A stretch of 64,000 bases of DNA. It comes from Mixophyes australis. Taxonomy: Eukaryota > Chordata > Amphibia > Anura > Limnodynastidae. The notes under the pieces were generated by a model. It worked only from the letters and a program-made list of their open reading frames with translations. It had not been told where the DNA came from and did no database searches. The stretch is from positions 147,078,729 through 147,142,728 of the forward strand of contig JAVHZZ010000004.1 of assembly GCA_036250195.1 (NCBI GenBank), in the 5' to 3' direction. The stretch's first letter is position 1, and every line of letters begins with the position of its first letter. Below are positions 11,232 through 23,994 of this stretch, piece by piece. Made by a program: the position numbers and the translations under genes.

Positions 11232-12103
11232 GGACTGTTGGCAGCAGCCCACTTGAAACAGGAGGTAAAAGAAGACATTTGGAAATAAGAATATGTACAT
11301 ATTTTCTTTTGGTTCCAACTGTAGAGTTTTAATATACAGCTGTGGGAAAACTAGAGGAGCATCGCAAGGAGGAAGATCAGAATAGGAGACATTTTTGGTT
11401 CCTGAGAACGTTTTGGAACTGGGTTCAGGTATTTTTTTTTTATCATGGTTAGTGTAATAGGGGCCAAAATAATGTTATACTCTCTATTCTCTATTTAGTT
11501 TGATTTTGTTACTATTGGTGTTTGATTGAAATAAAAAATGAAAGGTACAGGATTCTGGGTATTTGGTTTGTTAAAACATCACCCTGTTACATCAATCTCT
11601 GGTGGACAGGACTTCTACTAGGGAACGGAGGACAGCCTCTCACACATGCTCCTCTAAGGATGTCTCTGGATTGGAATAGGGCTTGTGCTAGAAAAGGGAG
11701 AAAATGAAGGTCACCGAGCAGCAAGACAAAGGAGCTCTGTGCAGGCAGGTAGCTTGAATCAATTTCTAAAATAATATTTTCTCCTCCTCATTCTTATTTA
11801 TGTTCCCTTCTTACGTCTTTAGCCTACAACAGTCTGCATATGATGACAAGTTGTGGGAATAATACTGTTGTCATAGTATATATAAGTTTAAATTAAATTT
11901 AATATCTAACCCCCCAACCCATCCCCATTTTATTGATTGATGTGGTTAGCAGCAAATCACTATATATAGTCACAGTGATGTAAAATTGTTAAATCTGATT
12001 AGATGTCACTTCATGGCAAGCGCTAAAAACAAATTTTCATGCACACACCCTCATTGTGTCACATCCCTGGCATGCTGTGATGACTCACCAGGAAATAAAA
12101 ACA
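11140..12103. other. unclassified non-coding stretch with a poly-T run
   Basis: A poly-T run of about 27 bases at 11202-11228 could be the antisense tail of a retroposed sequence. Nothing else is recognisable. The frame at 11522-11707 has no family features. Confidence 0.4.
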
Positions 12104-12111
12104 ATTTAGAT

Positions 12112-12361
12112 CAGGGATGCCTGATACACTTCAGGGGCCGATGGTGCTGCACTCTAACTTTAAAAGGGGCCACATATTATCCTTAATCTGAGTGCTAAGT
12201 TAAAAGAATACACTTAATTAAAGAAAGTGACACATATCTGTCGTAACAAATCAGCAGGCATTTTAAATAAGTGTTACAAGCTATAACAAATAAATCTGAC
12301 AATAGGAAGGAGCTGGGAGCTGTAGGTGAAGAATCGGAGGACCACCTGTTGCCCATCACTG
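12112..12361. mobile_element. hAT-type MITE, 250 bp
   Basis: Begins CAGGGATGCC and ends GCCCATCACTG, so the ends are CAGKGATG in inverted orientation. The flanks ATTTAGAT (12104-12111) and GTGTAGAT (12362-12369) agree at 6 of 8 positions. No coding capacity. Confidence 0.6.
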
Positions 12362-13012
12362 GTGTAGATACCCTATCTCCCCCTGATTGCAAACCTAGTC
12401 AGGGCAAATAAGGCTTAAAGTAGAAATTATAAAGTGTCCATTTTACTTCTTCGTTCTGTAGCTATTATCCCATACAACATTTCCAGTTATAAGGAGTCGC
12501 AAGTGTCAGATATGCTCCAGTCTGTATATGTGCGTGTTTTTACTTTGTGATGCACAGAATGAATTGACACAATTTATGCTACAAAAACTGGTGTAGAACT
12601 CTGCATCAGTCCCTCCTGTCTACATTGAATGATACCATATCAATCCATATAGGCAGTTGACTGCATATAAGAATGGTAACAATCAATATAGTGGCTTTTA
12701 TTTGCAATCTCCTGTCTATATTGTTTGATACCCTTTGTGAACAGTCTCTTGTGTATACACATACAGATATCATTTTTACTTTTCTTATTTTTATATTGTC
12801 AACAACTGCACTCACCTGTAATCGCCAGATACATAATAAATGCATTGTTTTAGACATATACTATATTCAAATAGACCGTCAGACAGACATTAGGTCAGTG
12901 TTGCTGAGCAGTAGGAATCAATATTCAGGTAAGACATTTAATTCATAATTGTAGCGCTAGTATCCCGAGCAGGCGAAACATGCACTTTAGATACCTCCAC
13001 TGCCTGCAAAGA

Positions 13013-13031
13013 ACTACATCTCCCAGCATGC
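13013..13031 (+). promoter_or_regulatory. ZNF143/Staf-type (SBS) promoter motif
   Basis: ACTACATCTCCCAGCATGC matches the known ACTACAATTCCCAGCATGC promoter element bound by ZNF143 closely. The sequence downstream is purine-rich (GAGAGA) and leads to a short ATG frame at 13223. This arrangement could be a promoter and first exon, or a copy of the motif carried by a repeat. Confidence 0.45.
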
Positions 13032-13222
13032 AATGGGTGTGGAAAGCATGTGAAGGAGCCATTACAAACATCAGTTGGAGATTCTGAGAGGAACTCAGTG
13101 AGGCAGACATCCTAAAGGAGGGGGCCTCCTTCAGACTATCAGAGAGAGAGAGTAACAGGAGTCTGAGAGACAGAGAGATTATGGAAAGAGAGACACCCTG
13201 AGAGTTTGGAGAAGACTTCACC

Positions 13223-13288
13223 ATGGAGGAGTGGAAGCAGCTACCAGGCTCCATGACTGATAGAATCCATGCTGCAAATGGAAGCTAG
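13223..13288 (+). other. exon-like 21-codon ORF downstream of the ZNF143-like motif
   Basis: ATG in the context TTCACCATGG, a good initiation context, opens a 21-residue frame beginning MEEWKQLPG and containing MTDRI. The beginning faintly recalls the N-terminal exons of frog zinc-finger genes, but the similarity is from memory and weak. No clear donor follows the stop. It may equally be a broken exon or chance. Confidence 0.2.
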
Positions 13289-13595
13289 AGACCAGTTGGA
13301 TAAGTAACACACATTTACTTTACTGTTGATTTATATGGACTGAATATTTGCTGTTAGTCAGTGAAAAGGTGGGGAGACCTGATTTGTGATTTGTAGTTCC
13401 CTTTTGCAGAACTGTGCATATTGACAAGGGTATAGTGTAGGGAAAGGCAGATAAGATATTGGGACTGAGATAAAACCAGAAAAGGCATGTGCAAAAAAAT
13501 CCTTTACTGAGTGAAAAGCATTATAAGAGTTGTGGCACCAGTGATTGCAAAGGGAGCTGTGAGTTGTTTCATCAGAGAGGAAAAGAGGGAACAAT

Positions 13596-14194
13596 AGGGC
13601 ACATTTATCATTTATCGGGAAAAATGAGAAATACTTATTAATCCTTATCGCATGGATAAGGATTGATGTATTTCTCAAATTTATGAAAAATGGAACACAG
13701 AAACAGCAGTTCCGAAAAACTGCTGTTTCTGTGATAAAAAAAAACCATACTCACCACTGCCTCTTTGGGAAGCGCTGTCTCTGGATCTCCTCCTCTTCAG
13801 CTTACTTTCTGTTCTTCATGCAACTGCGCATGTGCCGTCCGGAGAGCTTGAGGCTGTGACAGGGAGAGATCACAAGATCACTCCCTGCACATGCGATGTC
13901 CGGAGCAGAGCTGGACATAACCAAGAACAAAAGTTTTAGCAGCATTTCGGATGATTAACACAAGTTCCCGAAAAAAACATTTTTTCTGGACTTTTTTCGG
14001 GAATTGCGGCCGGAGCAGTGACCATACTTTTGTATGTTGACTGCTTGCAAAAACGATAAGGAGTGCTAAGCAGCAAATATCCATTATATCTGCTACGATG
14101 CACCTTTAATAAATTTGCGTAGGAGACATCATGGCCTAATTTACACGGTAAGTGCACGATAGTGCACTACCGTGCTTTCTTAAATATACCCCAA
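13596..14194. repeat. possible MITE with GGGCACATTTA / TAAATATACCCC ends
   Basis: The left end GGGCACATTTATCA and the right end TTAAATATACCCC are imperfect inverted matches. The span contains small inverted repeats (for example an AGCAGTT/AACTGCT stem near 13705-13728). No clear target duplication was found. Confidence 0.3.
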
Positions 14195-15178
14195 TGTGTG
14201 TTATAAATGCTTAGGCACCCATATTGGTTTGAGTCTAAACAAAGTCTTAAGGAGAAATTACCTGTCTTGTTGAGAAAGGATAAACAGAAGTACTATTACT
14301 TGGAATCCTGTGTGTTAAGTCAAGTTAAGAGATATCGGGAACTGTGTTATCATTTTATGCATTCTGTTATATTTATGCATATCATCCTGTGGACAAAGAG
14401 TGAAAACCTGGATTTGTGCTATTCTCTGGAACTAAATATGTGAATTTATATGTTTATTGTATGCATATGCTAGTTATTTGAGACAAGTTTGCATGCAATA
14501 ACATTACAGTGTTATAGAAATCATCTATGTACAAGAGGGGCCTTATGTGGGTGGGACCAAAACAATTGTAGGTGGGGCTAACAAAAAGTAGCTGGGATTT
14601 AGAAATACTGGAATTTAGTTGTAGTAACATTTAGGAAACCCTAGTTGTAGTGACTTAAGACACAGTGGATCATCTCAAAAGAAATACGGGGGAAAAGCTG
14701 CCAGTCCTGTGCTATTATCTGCGACTGGTTTATGCCTCTGTCCTCCAACTTGTTTAGTTCTCTACTAACATATCCTTCCAATATCCCCTTCATAGGAACA
14801 TAACTGACTTTGTTTAATAAGTTTAACTATTGCAAAACATGTTGGCACAATCATATTTTAACAGAGCAGCATATGAGCATCTCACTGCACTGTTGCATCT
14901 TTCCCTGATGACATTAGATACAAACTCTCTCTATATATAATTTTTTAAATATGTGCACTGTGTGTTTCAAAAAATGCATTAAAACAATCCTTATAATATA
15001 TGGCTATCCAGTATGATCACCACAAAAGTGAACTGCTGCAAGAAAACACATATTTTGTAATAATGGTATATGAGCCCTAAATATGCAGAGTGATTGGTGG
15101 TGGTTTGATAGCAGTGCAGGGAGGGTTGGCAGACAATGGCATAATTAAAGGGGAAAGCAATTCCAAGGGTTTGCTTGT
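14195..15178. other. unclassified non-coding stretch
   Basis: The frame at 14207-14443 has no recognisable domain. No repeats with clear ends. Confidence 0.35.
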
Positions 15179-15186
15179 GATATACT

Positions 15187-15497
15187 CAGGGCCGGATTAA
15201 CCCTAGGGCTAACTGGGCTACAGCCCAGGGGCCTCGGGCATCCAGGGGGCCTTGAAAGTGCTCAGCAACAGTATTGATCGGTCGGGGGTGCAGCCGGCGT
15301 GATCACTTTCACTGCGGTCCTTCCCCGACGCACTGTAGTCTTCTTACTGTGGAGATCTCGTGAGTCTCTCTCTCACGAGATCTCCTCAGTAAAGAGCGTA
15401 CAGCGTGCCGGGGAAGGAGGTAAGTGCCGGGGGGGCCCTCACGGGGGAATGGAGGCCCCCTTAGCCCAGCGGCCTCCATTCCCTTAATCCGGCCCTG
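15187..15497. mobile_element. hAT-type MITE, 311 bp
   Basis: A perfect 8-bp duplication GATATACT (15179-15186 and 15498-15505) flanks the inverted ends CAGGGCCGGATTAA / TTAATCCGGCCCTG, which match over 14 bp. The interior holds a second inverted repeat around GAGATCTCGTGAG / CTCACGAGATCTC. Ends and duplication length place it in hAT. Confidence 0.9.
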
Positions 15498-16139
15498 GAT
15501 ATACTAAGTGCAAAGGAGGCAGGATTAACTATATGATCAGTGCAATGGGGGCTGGCCATGTGTTTAACAAATTGATCAGAGAATGGGACCAGTGCATGGT
15601 AGAAGGCAGGCAATGGAGTCAATGCAAGAACCACTGAAGTATCAACTGAGCTGGAATAAGGATCTCTGAGGCCTGGAACATTTAAGACAGGAGGGTTATC
15701 ATTTTAGACACATGTTAGACAAATACACAGGCAAAACTGCGTGCACTACTGTTAGGTGCACACAGCTCTGCCTTCACAAGCAGTATAGCGTGAAGCAGGA
15801 CATACCTCCCAAATCTCCTTGTAGTCGGACCAAATCCTGACTTAGCAAGACAGTCACCAAAATTCAGGTCTGCCCCACCAGATTCAGAACCATGGGCAGA
15901 CTGCCCTGCTCTTTCCTACATGTTCTTGTCACTTTCATCACCTCTGGCTGCTGGTGTCTTTAGACCAGTTGTTGCTTATCTGGATCCTGGAATGATGGGG
16001 ACCTATTTGGAAAAAAAATGGGTACATGTAATTTAGAAAGCACCAACCAGCCAAGGCATTAATTTAATGGCACCCATCTTTAATAATTAGGCCTCCCCAG
16101 CCCCAACATTAAAACAGTACATCAACTTTATATTTACAT

Positions 16140-16986
16140 CATGCTGCATACATTTAAAAAATACTTCCAGAATACTTCCAGAACACTGCAAAAACTTTAA
16201 TTTATTCACTCATCATCTCCCGCATTGACTATTGTAATTCCCTCCTTAGTGGTCTTCCCAAAATCAAACTCAAGCCCCTACAATCTCTTTTGCGCACAGC
16301 GGCTAGTTTGATTTTCCTTGCAAATCGTTTTTTGTCTGCTGGGTCACTCTGTCAGTCTCTACATTGGTTGCCTGTTTTTCAAAGAATCCAATATAAAATT
16401 CTTCTACTAACATACAAGGCCATCAGCAAAATTGCACTGATATACATCTCACTTGTCTCAAAATATCTCCCAATTCGATACCTCCATTCTGCACAAGATC
16501 TGCGTCTCTCTTCCACTCTCATCACTTCCTTCCATTCTCGGTTGCAGGACTTTTTTTGGGCTGCACCCACTTTATGGAATTCTCTCCCTCGTACCACAAG
16601 ACTGTCCTCTAGTCTTCAAACCTTCAAGCGTTCTCTGAAAACCCACCTCTTCAGATAATCCTATAATATTCCTCTACCACCCTCTTAATCTCCCTAGGTT
16701 ACCCTATTGCCACCCTCTATACAGCTAACACAAGAAAACAACCCTATGACCAATATAGTTGTGTGACTGAGCATGTAATGCTTCTAGCTGGACAAATATT
16801 CAATATGATGTAGCACTTACCCTTGTGTATCAAACCATTTACCCATAGATTGTAGCTTGTGAGCAGGGCCCTCTCTGTCTGTATGTATTACCCAGTATTG
16901 TTTAATTACTGTTTGCTCCCAATTGTAAAGCACTATGGAATCTGCTGGTGCTATATAAGTAAATAATGATGATGATGATGATGATA
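16140..16986 (+). mobile_element. L2-type LINE, 5'-truncated, with GAT-repeat tail
   Basis: The 3' part of a LINE: the end of the ORF, then a 3' UTR with TTGTAGCTTGTGAGCAGGGCC and GTGCTATATAAGTAAATAATG, then the (GAT)n tail at 16964-16984. A trinucleotide tail instead of poly-A is characteristic of L2/CR1-type LINEs. Confidence 0.8.
16198..16658 (+). pseudogene. L2-type ORF2, C-terminal end
   Basis: The open frame continues upstream of 16290 through LIISRIDYCNSLLSGLPK, then SLHWLPVFQRIQYKILLLTY, and ends with WAAPTLWNSLP and FKRSLKTHLFR. These are family-typical motifs of the LINE region downstream of the RT palm. The catalytic RT motifs and the endonuclease are missing because the copy is 5'-truncated. 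It stops cleanly at TAA. Confidence 0.8.
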
Positions 16987-17371
16987 GTATACACATTTAA
17001 GAAATAGACCTATTTCCCTCCAACCAACCCCAGCAAAAAATTATTAGCAATTACGTTTAAAGTCCATGCCTCACAACCATCTCTGCATTAAATAATTCAT
17101 ATTCACATCTAATAAATAGCCCCCCTCCCAAAACTCAGCCCAATATTCAATTAATAACCCCAAACCACCCAGCATTAAATCCTGTCACCCCTTCTTTAAT
17201 AGGCCCCACTATTAAACTAAATCGTCCACTAATAAATTAAATTGCCCCCATCACCACACAAATAAAATAGCACCCATTAAATAATTAGTCCCCACCAAAA
17301 CTTTCACATTGAATTAATAGCCTATCTCTCACCCATGTACTATTAAGAGAGCCCGCTCCCTTCCCTCATAT

Positions 17372-18040
17372 CACACATTATGCTAAGAACTCCCCTTTTC
17401 TCACACATTAGAGCAGCCCCCTTTCACACATTAGAACAGGCCCCGTTCACACATCAGAGCAGCCCCATCCCTTTCACATATCAGATCAGCCCCCCCTTTC
17501 ACAAATCAGAGCACTGCCCCTTCCACGCATCAGAGCAGCCCCCCCTTCCATACATCAGAGCAGCCAACCCTAATTCCACAAATCAGAGCAGCCATCCCCC
17601 CCTTCCACACATTAGAGCAGCACCCCCTTCCACACATCAGAGCAGCCCCCCCTTCCACACATCAGAGCAGCCCCCCCTTCCACACATCAGAGCAGCACCC
17701 CCTTCCACACATTAGAGCAGCACCCCCTTCCACACATCAGAGCAGCCCCCCCTTCCACACATCGGAGCAGCCACCCCACTTCCACTCATCAAAGCAGCCA
17801 ACCCCCTCTTCCACGCATCACTGCATCCACTCCCCCCTTCCACGCATCAAAGCAGCAACTCCTTCCTTTCATATATGAGAGCAGCCAATCCCCCCTTCCA
17901 CACATCGGAGCAGCCACCCCACTTCCACGCATCACTGCATCCACTCCACTCTTCCACGCATCAAAGCAGCCACCCCTTCCTTTCATACATGAGAGCAGCC
18001 AACCCACCCTTTCACACATCAGAGCAGCCACCCCCTTGAA
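17372..18040 (+). repeat. 27-28 bp C-rich minisatellite
   Basis: More than 20 degenerate units of the form CACACATCAGAGCAGCCCCC with a CCTTCCA spacer. Open frames on both strands here are artefacts of the repeat. The unit number suggests a polymorphic minisatellite. Confidence 0.85.
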
Positions 18041-18846
18041 TTGGTAGAGCTGGCTGCGGGAGGTTGCCCTGCTCTCCTGGGAGTCCGGGAACACTCCCAA
18101 AAGTTTGTGGGTCTCCAGGACATTTCGGGAAAGTAGGCAACTATGATGTAAAGAAATATATTTTTAAAAGTAGAACTAACAAGAGCTTTAGTAGACCACA
18201 TCTTCACTAATAAATGTGCCAGTATGGCTTCTAAAGACCAGTTTGGTGTATTGCTCCTTTATGTGTGTGTGTTTGTGGTCTTAAGTAGGGAGGCGGAGGG
18301 TTCTTTAGTCTTCCTCTGGTGTTGTTTATTCCCACAACATTACCCATGAAGATCTTGAACCCTGACTAAGGTGGAGGTGCAAAATCTAAGCAAAGTACAA
18401 GTTTATATATACGGAAAAAATACACACATCTGTACACACAACTGAGCGAGAAAAAGGGGTAATACATAATGAATAATTAGCACTTCTGTTTTTAATCTGT
18501 TTGGTCTTTCTTGTCCATCTGAGGACCCTCTAATATTAGGGCGGTGTTTGGAGTGAGGCGCTGGCTATGCTCTCCATGGTGCTGGCTACACCCTCCCAAC
18601 ACTAGCCACACCCCCTCCAGAGGAATGCTGCTCACAACAGGCTCTTCATAATTTTCAGCTCGAGGCCCGTTAATCTGGCACTGAAAGTACATGACCTCCA
18701 GTGTGGATTTTACCCTTTGTGACATTAAAGAAATAGATATGGCTAAGCCAAGTAGCATTTTATGAGAATACAGAAAATTTGAAATTAATGTAAGGGATGG
18801 TTAGTAGAATAGAATTTGATTTGACATTTTACTCCTTTCTCTGCAG
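18041..18846. other. non-coding stretch before the exon-like segment
   Basis: No recognisable coding sequence. A patch with GGCTACACCC and GGCCACACCC near 18580-18620 resembles the inside of the hAT element at 22846-23986. It is too short to call. Confidence 0.3.
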
Positions 18847-18917
18847 ACATGTTCAGTCAGACCTCAAAACCTGAAAAAGTTTGTTCAGATCACTTTTACA
18901 GTGCCAAAATCCAGAAG
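18847..18917 (+). CDS. candidate internal exon of an unidentified gene
   Basis: A pyrimidine tract ending CTCCTTTCTCTGCAG (to 18846) is a strong acceptor, and AAG followed by GTATGC (18918 on) is a reasonable donor. The 71 bases between are open in two frames. One reads TCSVRPQNLKKFVQITF, the other MFSQTSKPEKVCSDHF. I recognise neither. The base composition is more balanced than in the flanks. No partner exon was found within the window, which is compatible with very long introns. It could be a decoy exon. Confidence 0.3.
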
Positions 18918-19617
18918 GTATGCTGTGGGTTTGCTCTCTGTTTTATGTGAGGTGGGCCAATAGGCACATTTGCGCAAATAAACATGCATTGTGTACCTGT
19001 ATATTTTGTGTTAAATAATTTACCTTTGATGCATGTTTTTCTTTAATCTTACTAAAATCTACCTTTTTAAAAACACTTTATTTCCACAAACCTTGGTCTC
19101 ACTGGCAGCAAAAGGATTAAAGATAAAAAGCAAATAAATTAAATATTTTGTGGAGTAGCAGTCAGGAACTGCTCAAGGAAATGTCTCTCCGATATCAAGA
19201 TAATTCAGAACTCGGCTGATTTGTTGATAAGTTTGACAGACTCTTGAAAGGTCGTTTTCTGCTTCTCATATCCTGTCAAATGCTAGAAATGGACACAAGC
19301 ATTGTAGTTGGCAGCTGTGTTGTTATGCACATACACATACACACTCTCCCTCACACACACATGCAAACACGCGTGTGCATTTACACATTTGGAAAGTTTG
19401 CAATAGGAAGTAGAGGAAATGGGTAGCACAATACATTGCCTTCATGTATTATGTCAATTCTCCTACGTGTGATAGCATTTTACTGGACTTAATGGGGAAA
19501 TATAAACCTGTGAATAACTTTATCAAGTATACATGCAAAAATCTGTATCATGTAGAGAGAAAAGTGCCACTGGAAAGAAAGGATGTATTTTATCTTGATA
19601 GTGAACACACCAAAGCC

Positions 19618-19930
19618 TAATTTTCATCATCATCATCATCATCATCATCATTGTTTATTTATATGCACCACAAATTCCATGGTACCTGACATCATTTTAC
19701 AGATATGACGAATACGAATCAAATATACATAATAACAGGAACATGGGTGCAGTTGAGCAGATTATAAATGCATGGATGAAATTAACAGAACAAATTGCAT
19801 ATCATGCAGGAAATTCAGCAAAAGACATGACAGGGACAAACAAGGACTTCTGAGAGTGGATAAATAAGAGACATAAAGAACTGTGAGAGGTTACATTCTA
19901 GAGGGAGGGGATAGAGATACAAAAGGGAGC
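19618..19930 (-). mobile_element. L2-type LINE or SINE 3' end, minus strand
   Basis: (ATC)n at 19624-19651 followed by TTTATTTATATGCACCA and ACATTCTAGAGGGAGGGG is the reverse of a LINE 3' UTR and its (GAT)n tail. Only the 3' portion is present. Confidence 0.6.
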
Positions 19931-22837
19931 AAAGGGGACATTAAATGTAGCACAGTGAGCTTGCAACCATCCTTGGTGGCAGACTGGAGACCTGGAAATG
20001 ATATATGTATCTACTAATCATCAATGAAGAGACCTGGGTGGTGCACAGGCTCCAATGTTCTAGAGGCCCTGATAAAGCAGAGGCCTATGTGGTTCATAGA
20101 TACTCAACAGGTCCCAGATGTCAGGTTCCATCTCAGGAAATAAAGGGGCCTTGGACTGATTAACCACCAAAGTGAAGCAAGGGAGGTACTCAACACTGCT
20201 GCCAGATAAATTAAAATCAAGTCCCAGGATTGAAAACATTGCTAGTGGAGAGGTGGCTCCTCGTGAGCTGAGGGTCAGATGATGTGACTGTGTCCAAATG
20301 AAGATTTGGCTTAATCTCCTTTGGATAGTGGACAGAGGTTGGCACATTGCTGTAGGCTTCAAAATGCTGGTTGAGCATAGAACATGGCAGAAGAGGCTCA
20401 ACAGAGGTCTACACCAGTGGAGGTCATGGGGTGGGCTCTGGTTGCACTGAGTTTTATAAAGATGGCCAAGCGATGGTTGTAGTGAATGCTCCAGTATGTA
20501 TCGAACTTTTATACACAGCACATGGGGAGGCTTTGAGACTAAGCTCTGGCTATGCTACGGGTTTCCAGGCTGGTGAGCACAGGCAGAAGTTACAGGTTGA
20601 AATGGTTGTGGCAATCAGTCCGTGTAAGTATTAATTCCTGGGTGGGGAAGGCAATGTAACTAGGATTAAAATGCAGAATAAGGAGAGGTCCAGGTGCCAA
20701 TAGTGTGAGCTGATCTAGCGGAGCACATATAGGTAGAATTGATAGACAAATTAAGCTTTTGGTGGATGGGTAGGGATGTAATAGGGGTGAAGGTAGCATT
20801 GAAGGGTGTTGGTGAATTTGCAGCTCCCTTAGTGTGAGCTGCCTTTTGATGTCGGTCATGTTGCTTTTCCAAGTTGTAATTAACAACTAGTAGACTGTTC
20901 CAGGTGCTCAAATTATCTAACAGTACTGTGGATTTCAACATTTGGTACTGTATCAGCTACCTGTCTGGCACTTTTCAATCAATTAAAGTATGGCAGCATT
21001 CGCGTTGTTGATGACAACTGCCAATGCGCTGCTAGAAACAAATGCAAGGTGGGACAGGAAATGTGATTATTAGAGTGAAAAAAACTAGTCACCAAAATTG
21101 GGATCTCCATTGTGTGCTAGCCTCCAGTATGGTCTATGTATTTGCCACTGGAAAAGAGATTAACTTGTATACCATCCATCATGAAGTCTGGATTGTATAC
21201 TAGCTATCGGCATAAGGGTTTGCACTGCTTACTAGCCATCAACATGAGGGTCTGCACAGAGGCAGATCCTAATAGGTGTGTTTGGTATAGTAGCACTTAG
21301 TCGAGAGCTGTATGAGACCCTAGAGCTTTCTAATTTAAGCTCAGTGCTGCAAATATGAGAAGGATAAAATTATCCTATTTTACATAGCTGCAGATTTAGT
21401 GAAAAAGTCAATATTTTCCATGGGTTTGTTTTTATGATTGTTGTGGTTTTTGACAGTAAAAAAATGCTGCTAAATAAACTCTGATATTTCATTATTGAGA
21501 GTTGTAAAACTACACTAAATAGGAATGCAATGAACTGTTTATATGTATTTACAATCTATATGGATTGATACATAATATTTCCCAACATAATCAATGCCTG
21601 GAGTATTCTATGACTGAGTTATAGGATGCACATGACATTTTAATCTAAATATCTTTGTTGTGCAGCTCTCTCCTGGCACTCTGTCCCTGGCAGCAGTTTT
21701 ATAGCATTCTGACACTCTAATACTAAGAATAAGAGGTCATGGGAAATATTGGAGGTTGGAGGGAAACAATAAACATTATCATATTCTGCTACATATTTGC
21801 AAATATAAGAAGGGCTTAAAGGGGAAGCATGTATTTCAACCCAAAATTCACACCTGGCCATACCTCATATAATAATGCTTTAAATTCTAGAGATTTTCAA
21901 TTATTTTTGTACACATTAGGAATCATAGCTCCGCGTAGTACCTGTGTTGTCTTTCTCTGGGTATAATTTTTTAATGGCACAGTCAGTGTTGAAGTGGAAA
22001 TTTAGAAGTGGCGGTATGAAAAATGTAATGGGAATGTAAGTGAATGGAATTTAATAGTTTTACAATGAAAGCAGTAGGAGAAGTGACGGTATGGCGTACC
22101 ACTGAATAGACCCCCACTTCGATCATTGAGCACAGTCAGATTCCTTGATTACAGACAATAGACAAAATTTTCTGTCAAGATGAATATTTCAATAAATAGA
22201 ATTTACATTGGAAGGGGGAATTTAGTCTCTTGCCTTGTATGACAAAATAACTTCTTAAACCCTTGGTTTAATCTCTGCATGATCTCATCCACACAGAAGA
22301 GGCCACACTGACACTACAAAAGAGATCATATACGATTAGTCATACATTCGATGATTCCTGATGTTGTATCTATTATCAAACTGTGGGTGAATGAAATATT
22401 AGAATTGAGTTTTCACTATAGAACTTAAATGTAACAGTGTTCACATAAGTGGGATATCAGAGAGAATATATAAGTCACAAAGACCTGTGCCATTTCATTA
22501 TGAAACAACATTGCTTGCATTAGGCAGTGTAAACTGATAAAAGTATATTAGCGTTCCACAACACTTAAAAGGTTCTTCATGTTCAGTCAATTTAAATTTT
22601 TTGGTTTGTATATGCCATCCTACAACTTTCATAACACTTCATATTTATATTAAGTCAGTTAAACACTCTCTGCATATACTAGTTTGTACTGGCTCATCAA
22701 AGGAGCAGAGTATAATAGGCACACTGGTTTCTTAGATAGAGCTTCTCAATGAAGTTGTGAACTTTGCTGCAGGGTTGTCATGGCCCCTCTAGGCAACAGA
22801 TGACAAAGGAAAATTTTAAAGACAGGAATATAGTGTG
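19931..22837. other. unclassified stretch
   Basis: About 2.9 kb without recognised coding sequence. Frames on both strands around 20060-20941 overlap one another and lack family features. No terminal repeats were spotted. Confidence 0.35.
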
Positions 22838-22959
22838 GGTGGATACAGAGCCGTAACTAGGGTGGTGTGGACGGTGCCGTCGCCCCGGGCGCAAGCCCAA
22901 GGGGGCGCAGCAGCCGCCCGCTGCCTAGCCCTATCTTCTGCCTTTTTACCGTCCACACA

Positions 22960-23114
22960 CGGACGTCATGAGAGAGAGAGAGATTAACTTTCCGCAGTGG
23001 AACGCATGTGCGTTCCACCGACAGGAAAGCGTTCCAAATGCCGAACTTCCTGTCGGTGGAACGCACATGCGTTCCACTGCGGAAAGTTAATCTCTCTCTC
23101 TCTCATGACGTCCG
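22960..23114. repeat. perfect 68-bp inverted repeat with 19-base loop
   Basis: The arms 22960-23027 and 23047-23114 are exact reverse complements by my reading, including a GA repeat of 14 bases and the motif GTGGAACGCA. Transcribed from either strand this would form a long hairpin. The minus and plus frames here are reflections of the palindrome. Confidence 0.9.
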
Positions 23115-23782
23115 TTTGTATTAGTCCCTTTCAAAAGCTGTATGGAATGCTGCAGTCACGCCAGATCCAGGAGTTAATCACCCTCCAATTTATATAGGAG
23201 AGGAAACAAACTCTGCAGATAGAAACCGGACACGGAAAGGGATATACTGCCACTAACTGTAAGTGAACGTTTCCACTATTCCTGGACACCTATGCCAATA
23301 TTCAGGATTTACAAACATTAGGAGGAATGTTCATTCAGGACATTGTTTATAAATAGAAGCTTTGTGAATTTTAACTGGTTGCCATCTTTTAACCATTTCA
23401 CATGTTTGCCTCAGTGCTGAACACTGATAAGAAATAACTTTCATTTCATGTGGTGCATAATATTACCGAGACTTATAAATGTATACAATTGTGTTTTATG
23501 TATGGTTTTTTTCTGGACAGAATTGTACATTATGTAAGTTGAATTTAACCAAACATTTGAAGTAATATGTAATTAATATCCAATAAAGGATAATGAATTG
23601 TACAATCACAGAGCCCTAAACTATGCGAAATGGATTTTTCTGAATGGCTTAGACATTTTTAAGTAATGTGGCCATTTAACAAAAGTCTAACAGGAGATAT
23701 CGGAGATATCTTTCTCATTAAGCAAATTATCGCACAATCCAGCAGTCCCCATAATACTCAATGGGGACTGTGGTGTTCCATT

Positions 23783-23783
<1 letters not shown>

Positions 23784-23821
<38 letters not shown>
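23784..23821. repeat. (TA)n microsatellite
   Basis: About 18 uninterrupted TA units inside the hAT element. Confidence 0.9.
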
Positions 23822-23824
<3 letters not shown>

Positions 23825-23994
23825 ATGCATTTGCAAATATGTGTAACAGAATTATTTCAGTAAGGTGCTAGCCACACCCCCACATTAGGTTGGCCACACC
23901 CACTTGTCAAATGCCACTCCCACTTAGATGGGGGGCGCCGGTGCCTTGTCTAGCCCAGGGCACTAAAATGTCTAGTTACGGCACTGGGTGGATA

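Larger units (their letters stand above)
22846..23986. mobile_element. hAT-type non-autonomous element, 1.14 kb
   Basis: A perfect 8-bp duplication GGTGGATA (22838-22845 and 23987-23994) flanks CAGAGCCGTAACTAG and its inverted partner CTAGTTACGGCACTG, one mismatch in 15. Inside lie a 68-bp perfect inverted repeat (22960-23114) and a (TA)n run. No transposase frame is present. Confidence 0.9.

Noticed and set aside
17380..18100. long frames on both strands
   Set aside because: Both follow the 27-28 bp minisatellite and have only repeat-derived peptide.
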